Positions 1 to 7,525 of a stretch of 25,922 nucleotides of DNA are shown here, piece by piece (the first letter of the stretch is position 1; every line of letters starts with the position of its first letter). The notes under the pieces are model-generated. The model saw nothing but the letters and a program-made list of their open reading frames with translations, had not been told where the DNA came from and ran no database searches. The position numbers and the translations under genes were made by a program. The stretch comes from a virus: the IMG/VR virus record IMGVR_UViG_3300046009_013442, positions 1-25,922 of that record; one strand, given 5' to 3'.

Positions 1-78
1 ATAAACAGTATTTGCAGCAGTTAATTCGTTACTTAACTGTTGCTGACTTTTAGGTACGGGTTTTCTATTTTCAGGCAT
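1..78 (-). CDS. Start of an unidentified gene downstream of the gp14-like gene (partial)
   Basis: An ATG at 76-78 opens a reading frame that runs off the low-coordinate end of the window; 26 residues are visible, beginning MPENRKPVPKSQQQ. Its ATG shares one base with the TAA stop of the gp14-like gene (TAATG arrangement), the tight translational coupling seen elsewhere here, so it is very probably a real gene of the neck/tail operon. The visible piece is polar and rich in Q, N and K, and too short to identify. In T4 the genes after 13 and 14 encode tail-terminator and terminase proteins, but order is not conserved here, so no function is assigned. Confidence 0.6.
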   Translation of the reverse strand, partial: MPENRKPVPKSQQQLSNELTAANTVY

Positions 79-680
79 TACATTCTTTCTAAAGTTATAC
101 CTACCTTATCAGCAGGTATATAATGAGTTTTACATATAATTGAGGTATCCCAACCAAATTTTTCTAATCCTGGATTCCATCCTGGGACAGGTTGAGGATT
201 ATTATTATAAGATGGATTTTTTCCTGTAAAGTATTGAGCTGCGTTTGTAGTTTCTACTTCATAATAAGAGTTTTCATAAAGAATAATATCTCCTATTTGA
301 GGTACTAAATCGGCACCATAAATATTATCAGTCCAATCATTTAATTTATAACCTGTTGTATTAAATGTATCAGGTTCAGATCCATCTCCTTGGAGTTTAC
401 CTATTAAATCATCTCTTAAAAATCTAAAGGTAGGTTTCCAACTAAAGCTAGTACCTAAATCATCTACGGGAAATTCCATTTCAGGAAGGTCGATTAAACA
501 GTATAAAAGGATAGGACCTATATAATACTTAGCATCATAGGCTTCACCATATATGTTAGTATTAGTTTCGTTTAATCTAAATTTATAAAAAGCACATTGT
601 TGAGAAATAATATTACCCATCAACTCACGGTTGATGTGTCTAAACATGCTAATATCTCTTGCTTCTCCGTAAAGTGCCAT
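78..680 (-). CDS. gp14: T4 gp14-like neck protein
   Basis: 200 aa. The N-terminus (YGEARDISMFRHINRELM, then a YGEA motif near residue 45) matches the pattern I know from T4 gp14, the neck protein that with gp13 closes the filled head and joins it to the tail. The middle holds an aromatic-rich beta segment (KPTFRFLRDDL, then a QIGDIILYENSYYEV stretch). It follows the gp13-like gene directly: the gp13 stop overlaps this ATG at 678-680. The gp13-gp14 pairing supports the call, but here the pair sits downstream of the capsid gene instead of upstream of the terminase as in T4. Function rests on family resemblance and context; I am fairly sure. Confidence 0.8.
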   Translation of the reverse strand: MALYGEARDISMFRHINRELMGNIISQQCAFYKFRLNETNTNIYGEAYDAKYYIGPILLYCLIDLPEMEFPVDDLGTSFSWKPTFRFLRDDLIGKLQGDGSEPDTFNTTGYKLNDWTDNIYGADLVPQIGDIILYENSYYEVETTNAAQYFTGKNPSYNNNPQPVPGWNPGLEKFGWDTSIICKTHYIPADKVGITLERM

Positions 681-1858
681 TATCCTATGTAAATTGTCAT
701 TGGGGTTCTATTTAACTCATTTTGTGAAAACTCTGCTTCATCTTTACGTCTTTCAAGCATACTTTTTCTTGAAGTTTCATCAAAATATGCTCTTAATCTT
801 TCAATTAAAGCAGTTTTTTCAGCTTCGGCAGCAGCAACTAATGCTGGACCATTAAGAGTAACTTCAGCTCCTGGGATTGGGACTGTAGTGTATTTACCTC
901 TAACATATCCTAGCATTTCTTTACATTGAGCTAGTGTATATTCAAAAATCCAAGATCTACCTATAGAGTTTATTTGAGAATAAACCGGATTTGTAAAGGG
1001 TACATTTGAAGGGTTACTAATATACCCTGCCCCTTCAAGACCACTACCTGATTGTAATGAATCTGTTAATCTTTCATTTTTAAGTAAATATTGGAACCAG
1101 TAATTAGTACCGGTATCACCTTCTGTAGGTACCGGGTAGATTCTTAATTTATTATTTATAAGTTCGAAACTATAAGCCGAAAGAAGAATTTCATTTCCTA
1201 ATTCTACTTGTTGGATAGTACCTACGTTATATGATAAAGGAGTAACAAAGAAGTTAGAGCCGTAACCGTAACCAGCTACACCACCTAAACCACCAAAGAA
1301 ACTACCCCAACCAGCACCTAAACCAATACCACCACCATAATAGTAAGTAGCAGAAGCAGGAACACCCTGATAAAATACTCGTTTAATTTCTAATTCACTA
1401 CCCGAAATCCCATGATCAGCTGCCCAAACATCAAGATCATAATCTTGAACTGAGCCTGTTAATATAACTGAACCTGAGTACCAGTTAACATTGCCTCCTA
1501 CACCTGCTTCTGTACCGTATTGTTCTGAGATACGGATAATATTACCCATATTAGGGGTAATAATAGTGTTATTAAGGTTAGGGATATTAATTGGTAAACC
1601 TTCTAAACTTAAAAGATTTTCTCTAACTTGATAAGCATATAATTCGTTACCGTAAACTGTTACAGCTTGTTCAAAAGCAGTAAAAAAATTTGTGTCTTGT
1701 AATTCTACGTTTTCAATAGGATAACCTAAACGTTGAGCACAAAATTTAGTTACTTTTACAGCATCTTGTTGAAATTCTATATCGTTACTGTAAAAGCCAA
1801 AAGGTACTAAATTAGAAGACCAGACGGGGTTACCATTATATATAGGAATATTTGCCAT
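680..1858 (-). CDS. gp13: T4 gp13-like neck (head completion) protein
   Basis: 392 aa from the ATG at 1858. A longer frame reaches an upstream TTG at 1894, but that would run through a terminator and promoter-like motif, so the ATG (MANIPIYNGN) is preferred. The C-terminal third (WIFEYTLAQCKEMLGYVRGK, then VPIPGAEVTLNG, then an E-K-rich helix) is the recognisable gp13 signature; this protein forms the connector neck after DNA packaging. Residues about 175-205 form a Gly/Tyr-rich low-complexity insert (YYYGGGIGLGAGWG and onward), presumably a flexible loop. Adjacent to the gp14-like gene in an overlapping arrangement, it heads a transcription unit with its own motif (1869-1877) and is insulated from the fibre gene by the terminator at 1878-1905. 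Confidence 0.85.
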   Translation of the reverse strand: MANIPIYNGNPVWSSNLVPFGFYSNDIEFQQDAVKVTKFCAQRLGYPIENVELQDTNFFTAFEQAVTVYGNELYAYQVRENLLSLEGLPINIPNLNNTIITPNMGNIIRISEQYGTEAGVGGNVNWYSGSVILTGSVQDYDLDVWAADHGISGSELEIKRVFYQGVPASATYYYGGGIGLGAGWGSFFGGLGGVAGYGYGSNFFVTPLSYNVGTIQQVELGNEILLSAYSFELINNKLRIYPVPTEGDTGTNYWFQYLLKNERLTDSLQSGSGLEGAGYISNPSNVPFTNPVYSQINSIGRSWIFEYTLAQCKEMLGYVRGKYTTVPIPGAEVTLNGPALVAAAEAEKTALIERLRAYFDETSRKSMLERRKDEAEFSQNELNRTPMTIYIG

Positions 1859-1868
1859 AATTTTTGTA

Positions 1869-1877
1869 ATAAATATT
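1869..1877 (-). promoter_or_regulatory. ATATTTAT motif, probable late promoter for gp13-gp14
   Basis: Coding strand AATATTTAT, 10 nt before the gp13 ATG and directly after the intrinsic terminator. The order terminator, motif, start codon argues for a promoter element. It is one of eight exact copies at gene starts in this window. Confidence 0.55.
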
Positions 1878-1905
1878 AAAAAAGAAAGCCCCAAATTGGG
1901 GCTTT
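1878..1905 (-). terminator. Intrinsic terminator after the ASYA-repeat fibre gene
   Basis: The minus-strand transcript forms AAAGCCCC / GGGGCTTT with a five-base loop, followed by a run of six T. It lies 36 nt past the stop of the fibre gene and before the gp13 start, ending that transcription unit. Confidence 0.9.
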
Positions 1906-1940
1906 TCTTAAAGAAAATTTATTATTATATAAACTATTGT

Positions 1941-3380
1941 TTATAGGGCATACCAAGATGACCCATCCCACATATAGGGTCTAGGAGGAGTGCTTGATGA
2001 TACAGCAAATGATCCTATAGCTACACCTGCAGGTAGGGGGTGAGTTGGTTGTAATGTTAGAACTTGTGAAGCCGATACTATTAAATCTCCATTTATAGTT
2101 AAATCTCTAGTTGAGAAATCACCTAAGATAAGAGGGTTAGTAACGTTATTTGCTGAGTTGTGGATTCTGAGTTTATTAGATTCTCCTGATACTCCTAGGA
2201 CTTCATTACCTATGTAAACGTTATAATTACCTGCATCATTATTAAATCCACTATTTACACCTACTGCAGTATTACCTGTACCTGTAGTTATATTGTATAA
2301 TGAATAAAATCCTACAGCAGTATTATTATTAGCTGATGTTGCTTGTAATAAAGCTGAATCACCAATTGCTGTATTGACTCCTCCTCCTTGAAGGTTAAAC
2401 CCAGCTTGATATCCTACTGCTGTATTATTATCACCTGTAGTTAGAGAAAATAAAGCAGCGTTACCTACTTGAGTGCTTGATGTATTTTTAAGTCCTATAT
2501 TTATTCCACTTATTTGAGATAATCCATAGGTTTCAAATGAACCTGAGACTGCAGCTGAACCTGTATAAGGAAAGACTCTAGCAAAAGAAGCGGTTGTAGC
2601 AAAAGATGAACTAACTGCTCTTGATGCAGAAGTTGCAAATGAAGCACTTACAGCGTTTAATACATAAGATGCTGTAGTTGCAAAAGATGCGCTTACTACA
2701 TTCTGAATTGAGCTAGTAACAAAATAACTTAATTGTCCTGAGATTATATCTATTCCTACTATATTGGTTCTAACAGCATTGTCTAAACTTTTAATTTGAA
2801 CTCTATTAGATCCTGAAATTTCAAAAGTGCCGGGGCTAACTAAATTAAACGATATATTAGATGCTGATGAGGTAGCATTAAATGTAAGATCATTTCCATT
2901 TGAAATAACTACTCTTGCACTACTAAGAGTACCATCTGAGTTGTAAATATTGGGTGCAAATGAAGTAGAAACTGCTTGAGAAGCACTTGTAGCATTTAAA
3001 GCATAAGAAGCTGATGTGGCCGTAATAGCGTTAGTAGCACTAGTTGCATTAGTAGCATTTAAAGCATAAGAAGCTGATACAGCTTGAGATGAGTTAATAC
3101 TATAAGAAGCAGTTGTAGAGTATGAAGCACTCACAGCATTCAAAACATAGGATGCTGTAGAGGCATATGAGGCACTTATAGAACTGATAATATAAGAAGA
3201 TGTTACAGCATAAGATGCTGTGCCCTCTAAATTACCAATAAAATTTGAAGCCGTAACATCTCCAGTTACGTTTAATGATCCGGTTATTGGGTGAGATCCT
3301 GTAAAATATGCAAAGTTATTGTCTAACTCTTGAATTGTTAAAGCAGATCCTTTTTGTTCTCTAAAAGTTAAGTTTGCCAT
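1941..3380 (-). CDS. ASYA-repeat fibre / adhesin with YadA-head-like motifs
   Basis: 479 aa. After a conserved-looking N-terminal part (MANLTFREQKGSALTIQELDN), residues about 53-140 and 228-268 consist of degenerate repeats of S-A-S-Y/F-A-x-x-A. Residues 319-395 hold repeats of the NTAVG-x-x-(A/S)(G/L) type, the head-repeat style of YadA/Hia trimeric adhesins. A short C-terminal domain ends in RPYMWDGSSWYAL. Known relatives of such repeats form trimeric beta-helical stalks on virions. The likely role is a virion fibre or capsid-attached adhesin that contacts the host. It follows a small structural gene (3398-3904) by 17 nt and ends at a strong terminator. The exact location on the virion cannot be decided from sequence. 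Confidence 0.75.
   Translation of the reverse strand: MANLTFREQKGSALTIQELDNNFAYFTGSHPITGSLNVTGDVTASNFIGNLEGTASYAVTSSYIISSISASYASTASYVLNAVSASYSTTASYSINSSQAVSASYALNATNATSATNAITATSASYALNATSASQAVSTSFAPNIYNSDGTLSSARVVISNGNDLTFNATSSASNISFNLVSPGTFEISGSNRVQIKSLDNAVRTNIVGIDIISGQLSYFVTSSIQNVVSASFATTASYVLNAVSASFATSASRAVSSSFATTASFARVFPYTGSAAVSGSFETYGLSQISGINIGLKNTSSTQVGNAALFSLTTGDNNTAVGYQAGFNLQGGGVNTAIGDSALLQATSANNNTAVGFYSLYNITTGTGNTAVGVNSGFNNDAGNYNVYIGNEVLGVSGESNKLRIHNSANNVTNPLILGDFSTRDLTINGDLIVSASQVLTLQPTHPLPAGVAIGSFAVSSSTPPRPYMWDGSSWYAL
2961..3224 (-). repeat. Degenerate ASYA-coding tandem repeats
   Basis: Codons for residues 53-140 of the fibre gene repeat GCATCTTATGC-like units with variable spacers. 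A second smaller block encodes residues 228-268 (2577-2699). Such units could recombine to change stalk length. Confidence 0.65.
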
Positions 3381-3397
3381 GGGGTTTTTTATTAAGA

Positions 3398-3904
3398 TTA
3401 AGAAGATGCAACGATATATTCTAATTGTATTGAACCAGAATATGATGTATTTGAATCCCCAGCTTTAGCTTTAATAAGATTCATATACACAAAATCTGTG
3501 TAATATTGTTCGTCAACATAACCTTCTACAACATAATCACCTGTTTGTGAAGCATTAAAATCATCATTACTTAGCATTAATGATTTACCAGCATCTAATT
3601 TAAAAATAACAGATTCACTATTAGTTTTAATTAAATAAATACTAGCAAAATAATTACTACTAGGTAAATTAGTAATTCTAATGTATTTTACAGCTGAATT
3701 AACAAAAGAACCAGGGGTTTGTTCAGATTCACTATTTGTAAATGCTATAATTCCTATACCAGATCCTGAGTAATCATAAGTAACTGTATCTATTCTTCTA
3801 ACAAATTGATTAACATCCGGTATAATAACCGTATTAATTGCAGTTTCTACATTATTGTTAGGTAATGTTATTTGTTCTTGAATAGAAACAGTAAGGTTTG
3901 ACAT
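3398..3904 (-). CDS. Small beta-rich virion-type protein, unidentified
   Basis: 168 aa, starting MSNLTVSIQEQITLPNN. There is no signal peptide, membrane segment or catalytic motif. The composition is strand-forming (alternating I/V/Y/S/T) with a Gly-Ser patch (DYSGSGIGIIAF), which suggests a beta-sandwich. It is expressed from a motif of its own (3916-3924) and followed at 17 nt by the fibre gene. A fibre-associated or capsid decoration subunit is the natural guess from context, but I do not recognise a named family. Confidence 0.6.
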   Translation of the reverse strand: MSNLTVSIQEQITLPNNNVETAINTVIIPDVNQFVRRIDTVTYDYSGSGIGIIAFTNSESEQTPGSFVNSAVKYIRITNLPSSNYFASIYLIKTNSESVIFKLDAGKSLMLSNDDFNASQTGDYVVEGYVDEQYYTDFVYMNLIKAKAGDSNTSYSGSIQLEYIVASS

Positions 3905-3915
3905 CTTTTTTTATT

Positions 3916-3924
3916 ATAAATATA
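3916..3924 (-). promoter_or_regulatory. ATATTTAT motif upstream of the 3904 gene
   Basis: Coding strand TATATTTATAATAA lies 11 nt before the ATG at 3904, in the short gap after the phoH stop. It has the same core and A-rich downstream flank as the other copies. Confidence 0.5.
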
Positions 3925-3933
3925 TAAAAAGAA

Positions 3934-4662
3934 TCAAAACTTTTTATTACTTAAACCAGAAGTGCCTAGATTAATTCCTTGTTCTTTAGCTTCTTCATAG
4001 TAGCTTATCAAATCTTCTACAATAGGATCTCTATGATTTTGTTTTAGAGTAATTGCTTCTAAATTTTTAATTTTTTTAGCTCCTTTATATAAGAATCTAA
4101 ATCCAGAATCTTTTTTATTTTTAAGATCAACTTGAATATCGTCACCGCAGATCATCATTTTAGATCTTAAACCAATACGTGTTACAATCATTTCCATTTG
4201 TTCATGTGTAACGTTTTGGGCTTCATCTACAATGACAATACTATCGAGAAAAGTCCTACCGCGCATAAAAGATAGGGGAACAATTTCGATAACTCCTTCT
4301 TCGATAAGTTTTTCAATTTTAATTTTATCATAAAGAACAAACATGTTTTGGTAAATAGGTTGAATCCAGGGGTCCATTTTTTCTCTTAGATCACCTGGTA
4401 GGAAGCCTATTTCTTCCTTAGATACTGTTGGACGTGTTATAATAATTTTTTCTACTTCTCGCATGAATAATTTTTCGAGAGCAATTTGACACGCTAACAG
4501 TGTTTTACCGGAGCCAGCGGCTCCGGCAAGTAATGTAACTGTATTTTGTAATATTTTTGCTTTAGCTTCTTTTTGTTCTTGATTTAAATCTATTTTAAAT
4601 TTTATTGGGTTTTTAGGTTTTCTTTTTTCTCTAAAAATATCTTTGTTAGATGTTGTATCCAT
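3934..4662 (-). CDS. phoH: PhoH-like P-loop ATPase
   Basis: 242 aa, the compact phage form of PhoH. Walker A is GAAGSGKT (residues 47-54). The PhoH-specific segment GFLPGDLREKMDPW follows at 86-99, Walker B IVIVDEAQN at 142-150, and the family's ICGDDIQ at 171-177. PhoH proteins are RecA/SF1-helicase-like ATPases very common in phages; some bacterial ones work as RNA helicases with RNases, and the phage role is not settled. The ATG at 4662 overlaps the end of the phosphatidylserine decarboxylase gene by 17 nt, so the two are translationally coupled in a three-gene operon with the pentein gene. Identification is secure; the biological role is not. Confidence 0.95.
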   Translation of the reverse strand: MDTTSNKDIFREKRKPKNPIKFKIDLNQEQKEAKAKILQNTVTLLAGAAGSGKTLLACQIALEKLFMREVEKIIITRPTVSKEEIGFLPGDLREKMDPWIQPIYQNMFVLYDKIKIEKLIEEGVIEIVPLSFMRGRTFLDSIVIVDEAQNVTHEQMEMIVTRIGLRSKMMICGDDIQVDLKNKKDSGFRFLYKGAKKIKNLEAITLKQNHRDPIVEDLISYYEEAKEQGINLGTSGLSNKKF

Positions 4663-5380
4663 TTTTAAAATTTATTTTAACCAGTTTATCTAAACCGGCA
4701 TTTACGTGCATAGTATCCTCGAGAACCAATTCGAAATCAAATCTATCATCTAAAGGCAAAACTAGATCTACTTGAGAACCCCATCGGATTAAAGAAAACC
4801 TTTCATTTTGAGCAAAAATGTCATTTTGTTGGTTAGTAAAGTGAGCTATAACATTTACGTCCTCATCTGCGATTTGTATCAAATGATAATTGTAATTTAA
4901 TGACGGTACGTAAATTTTGTTGTACATTCTTTCATTAAACTTCAAATATTCCATATTATTAGGATTAATTGCAGCATTAAGAATGTCTTTTTCAACCGCT
5001 AGCATTGGTTTATTTGTACTTTCAATGGGGTCTAACGGTTTATAAGTGAGTACTCCCCCATATGGTATGCGATTTATGTGAACGTCATAAAACGACATAA
5101 AAATGCCTATAACCAAACTAGGAGTATTATAATCTTTATCACCTATAACATCCTGAAGGGTGTAATTCATACCTTTAATTTCAACTACAGGTTCTGTTGG
5201 GTCTGTAATGAATTTTTGGTAGAGAATTGTACCGTCAGCAGGGCTATAGAAATGTTCAAAGTCTATATAATTTGGACGTAGTGGGTCTCTAAAGAAGAAT
5301 ACATTAGATAATTCTCCAATAGGTAGTTTAGACAGTTCTTCTACTTCACCATCTAACCAATCTTCTAAATATTGGGCCAT
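4646..5380 (-). CDS. psd: Phosphatidylserine decarboxylase-like pyruvoyl enzyme
   Basis: 244 aa. The family landmarks appear in order: FFRDPLRP (29-36), SPADG (46-50, Asp49), EIKGMNYTLQDVIGD (67-81), a YDVHINRIPYGG box (98-109, His101), and a late W-G-S-Q-V motif (200-204). In known PSDs the chain cleaves itself before the serine of a G-S motif to make the pyruvoyl cofactor; here Gly201-Ser202 keeps that serine, although the usual third residue (T/S) is Gln. PSD makes phosphatidylethanolamine from phosphatidylserine. No transmembrane helix is visible. The gene sits between the pentein and phoH genes with overlaps on both sides. It could instead act on another carboxylated amine, since the family includes non-lipid decarboxylases. 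The fold call is strong; the substrate is inferred. Confidence 0.85.
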   Translation of the reverse strand: MAQYLEDWLDGEVEELSKLPIGELSNVFFFRDPLRPNYIDFEHFYSPADGTILYQKFITDPTEPVVEIKGMNYTLQDVIGDKDYNTPSLVIGIFMSFYDVHINRIPYGGVLTYKPLDPIESTNKPMLAVEKDILNAAINPNNMEYLKFNERMYNKIYVPSLNYNYHLIQIADEDVNVIAHFTNQQNDIFAQNERFSLIRWGSQVDLVLPLDDRFDFELVLEDTMHVNAGLDKLVKINFKNGYNI

Positions 5381-6330
5381 TAAACTAAACTTTTAGTGTA
5401 ATCTACGTAGTTAAGGTGCATCACCATACATGAAAGAAGAGCGCCAGATTTCATGTATTCTGAAAGATTGAATATTACAGGTTCCATTCCTTCATTAGCG
5501 CATATTTTTTCTAGGCTGTGAAGTTTATGTTTTTCTAAGTCATATAACTCATCTCCTACTTTTAATTCGGAAATATTCGAAGCACATAGTACCATGTTTC
5601 CTAAACGTACAGAATTGGTTATACCACCAAAAGCATCATCAATATTGATATCAATAATTTCAGTAACTTTTTCAAGTGTTTTTAATTCAAGATCACTAAA
5701 TAATTCAGTGCAAATTAAAGTTTTGTCCTTAGATAATGGGAAAATAGAACAATCTAGATGATATAAATAATCTTCTACCATCTTAACTGGGATGATGTTC
5801 ATGTCAAAGTTTTCATGCATCCATTTATAGGTTTCGATATCACTTCTTATATCATACCCACCAATGTAAGTATTTCCATGAAGATATTTTAGATCAGCTT
5901 CACCTTCCCATTTATAAGGACTCACATGGGTATTGTACCCCATCAAATCAAAAAATGGTCTACCCACTATTTCTTCACCTTGTCTGGGCTCTGAAGTAAA
6001 GTTAGATAAAATGATATTGTTGCTATCTTTTATGTGGGGGAGATAGATACCTAGATTAGCTACATATACCTGATCCTGGAAATTACCTGCACTTGGGAGT
6101 AAGTAGGTAAGTGAAGCACCAGACATAAAGTTGTAAAGATCTAAAAATTGTTTGTAGGCTTTGCCTTTATTGATTTTTAAATCTTCAGGGTCTAGTTCTT
6201 GCATCCAAATGTTATTTGGATTGGAGGTATCCAGCGTAAAAGGAAAATTCATTACATAACTCGGTACCTGCAATTGCGAGGGCGTTTCTTTCATATAAAC
6301 TATTTTACTTGGTTTTAAATGTACAAACAT
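5380..6330 (-). CDS. Pentein-fold amidinotransferase / dimethylargininase-like enzyme
   Basis: 316 aa. The three active-site landmarks of the pentein superfamily (DDAH, arginine deiminase, amidinotransferases) are in order: acidic E144 in EGEADLKY, H191 in YHLDCSIFPLS, and C301 in SGALLSCMVMHLN near the C-terminus. The segment DQVYVANLGIYLP (86-98) corresponds to the usual substrate-loop strand. Members attack the guanidinium carbon of arginine or derivatives through the cysteine. Whether this one hydrolyses (deiminase/DDAH) or transfers an amidino group cannot be told. The start could also be Met13 (MKETPSQ). It is first in the operon with psd and phoH, downstream of a terminator, and lacks the ATATTTAT motif that precedes most late units here. 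Confidence 0.82.
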   Translation of the reverse strand: MFVHLKPSKIVYMKETPSQLQVPSYVMNFPFTLDTSNPNNIWMQELDPEDLKINKGKAYKQFLDLYNFMSGASLTYLLPSAGNFQDQVYVANLGIYLPHIKDSNNIILSNFTSEPRQGEEIVGRPFFDLMGYNTHVSPYKWEGEADLKYLHGNTYIGGYDIRSDIETYKWMHENFDMNIIPVKMVEDYLYHLDCSIFPLSKDKTLICTELFSDLELKTLEKVTEIIDINIDDAFGGITNSVRLGNMVLCASNISELKVGDELYDLEKHKLHSLEKICANEGMEPVIFNLSEYMKSGALLSCMVMHLNYVDYTKSLV

Positions 6331-6354
6331 ACATATAGTAGAACCACCTAGAAG

Positions 6355-6382
6355 TAAAAAAGCCTAGTAAAAAACTAGGCTT
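6355..6382 (-). terminator. Intrinsic terminator before the pentein-psd-phoH operon
   Basis: Minus-strand hairpin AAGCCTAG / CTAGGCTT with a seven-base loop, followed by TTTTT. It lies 20 nt past the stop of the C1q-like structural gene and separates the structural unit from the enzyme operon. Confidence 0.88.
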
Positions 6383-6402
6383 CTCTTTAAAGTACTTTAA
6401 GT

Positions 6403-7008
6403 TTACGATACTTGTGTAAGAGTTGCTATTACTGAGGGGATAGACGGGAAGTTACCTGAAGCTGGGTCAGCTGCTAATTGCATAGCAGTATCATTAGATT
6501 GCCATATAATTTCTAAATAATCATTTGGTACTAAATTATCTACATAATTCCAAGCAGCTACTGCTCTACCACCACCACCTGCTTGTCTTAACACACTTAC
6601 TGCAGTGTTTGAACGAGGAACATTTGTTCCGTTTTTCTTAAACCATATATAAACAGTATCAGTACCATTATCTGTTTTTTCTAATTGAGCTGAGAATTGT
6701 AAATTATATGTTCCTGGGTTTGCTACTGTAATTCTACTACCACTTACAACAGATACACCATCTGAATGTTCAGTAGTTTCTAGTTGCATTGAGCGAGATA
6801 CACTAGCTGTAGGGTTAGTTTGAGATCCTGTAGAACAAAATGCTCCATAAAATCCAAAACTACCTGTTGTGTAGAATGATCCTGTTAATCCGGTGTATAT
6901 AGCATTAAAAGTAGTTTGTTTAGTTACACCTCCTTGAACAGTAGCAAATAGTTCAGGACCTGTTAAAGCACTAGCTGTTGGTAATTGGGATATTGGTAAA
7001 TTAGGCAT
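6403..7008 (-). CDS. C1q/TNF-like jelly-roll virion protein
   Basis: 201 aa. The N-terminus MPNLPISQLPTASALTG is the short attachment-type leader common in phage fibre subunits. The C-terminal two thirds show the strand order of C1q-like jelly rolls: FYGAFCSTGSQTNP, then NPGTYNLQFSAQL, then VYIWFKKNGTNVPRSNT, then AWNYVDNLVPNDYLEIIW, ending PSVIATLTQVS. I recognise this as a widespread phage surface domain, usually trimeric and used for receptor binding or decoration. It follows a small surface-protein gene by 2 nt and is closed by the terminator at 6355-6382. The fold assignment is fairly sure; the receptor is unknown. Confidence 0.75.
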   Translation of the reverse strand: MPNLPISQLPTASALTGPELFATVQGGVTKQTTFNAIYTGLTGSFYTTGSFGFYGAFCSTGSQTNPTASVSRSMQLETTEHSDGVSVVSGSRITVANPGTYNLQFSAQLEKTDNGTDTVYIWFKKNGTNVPRSNTAVSVLRQAGGGGRAVAAWNYVDNLVPNDYLEIIWQSNDTAMQLAADPASGNFPSIPSVIATLTQVS

Positions 7009-7010
7009 AT

Positions 7011-7460
7011 TTAAAAGTTTAATACTATTAATGAGTTATCTTCTTGTAGTAAATAAAATCCATCTTCTTGAAGTAAATTAGCAGGATAATCATAAATACT
7101 ACAAGTATATAAAGTAATATATTTTTCACTTCCACTAACCCATCCTAAAGCTGTATTTATATAAGTAAATGAAGTTTGATTTACTCTATCTGGTAATTTA
7201 TTTATAGTATTTAGTACATCTGCTGAACTAGTAGTAGTAGAAGTAAAAAATATAGGGGTAGCTGATGAGGAAGGAGATAAACTTTGAGTATATGAATCTG
7301 AAATAAAGGTATAACCTGTAAGAGAACAGGCTTCATAACCCCAAATTAGATTAAAAGATCCAGAAACTATAGATGATGATATAGCATATGCAACATTTCC
7401 TACTTGGAATGTTCCTGGGATAATAGGTCCTCTTGGACTAAAAGCTACTAGATTTGCCAT
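7011..7460 (-). CDS. Small virion surface protein with duplicated LLQEDG motif
   Basis: 149 aa from the ATG at 7460 (MANLVAFSPRGP). A longer frame from an ATG at 7508 is unlikely because it would read through the terminator hairpin, and the ATATTTAT motif lies just upstream of 7460. The protein is Ser/Thr-rich and beta-prone, without signal peptide or membrane segment. Near the C-terminus a short motif is repeated in tandem (NLLQEDGFY / LLQEDNSL); similar LLQEDG pairs occur at the ends of many phage surface proteins. It is co-transcribed with the C1q-like gene. A fibre or decoration role is inferred from position after the capsid gene; the family is not named. Confidence 0.6.
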   Translation of the reverse strand: MANLVAFSPRGPIIPGTFQVGNVAYAISSSIVSGSFNLIWGYEACSLTGYTFISDSYTQSLSPSSSATPIFFTSTTTSSADVLNTINKLPDRVNQTSFTYINTALGWVSGSEKYITLYTCSIYDYPANLLQEDGFYLLQEDNSLIVLNF

Positions 7461-7465
7461 TTGCA

Positions 7466-7474
7466 ATAAATATG
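7466..7474 (-). promoter_or_regulatory. ATATTTAT motif after the capsid-gene terminator
   Basis: Coding strand CATATTTATTG lies 5 nt before the ATG at 7460 and immediately follows the terminator at 7476-7502. A second case of terminator, motif, gene supports a promoter role. Confidence 0.55.
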
Positions 7475-7475
7475 A

Positions 7476-7502
7476 ATAAGAAAGCCCCGCTTTTGCGGGG
7501 CT
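7476..7502 (-). terminator. Intrinsic terminator after the major capsid gene
   Basis: Minus-strand AGCCCCGC AAAA GCGGGGCT, a perfect 8-bp GC-rich stem with tetraloop, followed by TTCTTATT. It lies 24 nt past the capsid stop codon. Confidence 0.9.
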
Positions 7503-7525
7503 CTCCATTTCTATTCTAGGTTAGA

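Noticed and set aside
64-71. Terminase Walker A lacking the usual GKT lysine (residues 64-71 of the gene at 16926-18494) as a sign of a broken gene
   Set aside because: SRQLGIST-type Walker A variants are normal in large terminases, and all nuclease residues are present. (Coordinates here are residue numbers.)
318-326. ATAAATATT inside the gp14-like gene as another promoter
   Set aside because: It lies within coding sequence with no gene start nearby; in AT-rich DNA a chance copy is expected. The same holds for the copy near 23105.
7461-7508. An earlier ATG at 7508 for the small surface protein
   Set aside because: The extra 16 codons run through a perfect terminator hairpin, and the promoter-like motif is placed for the ATG at 7460.
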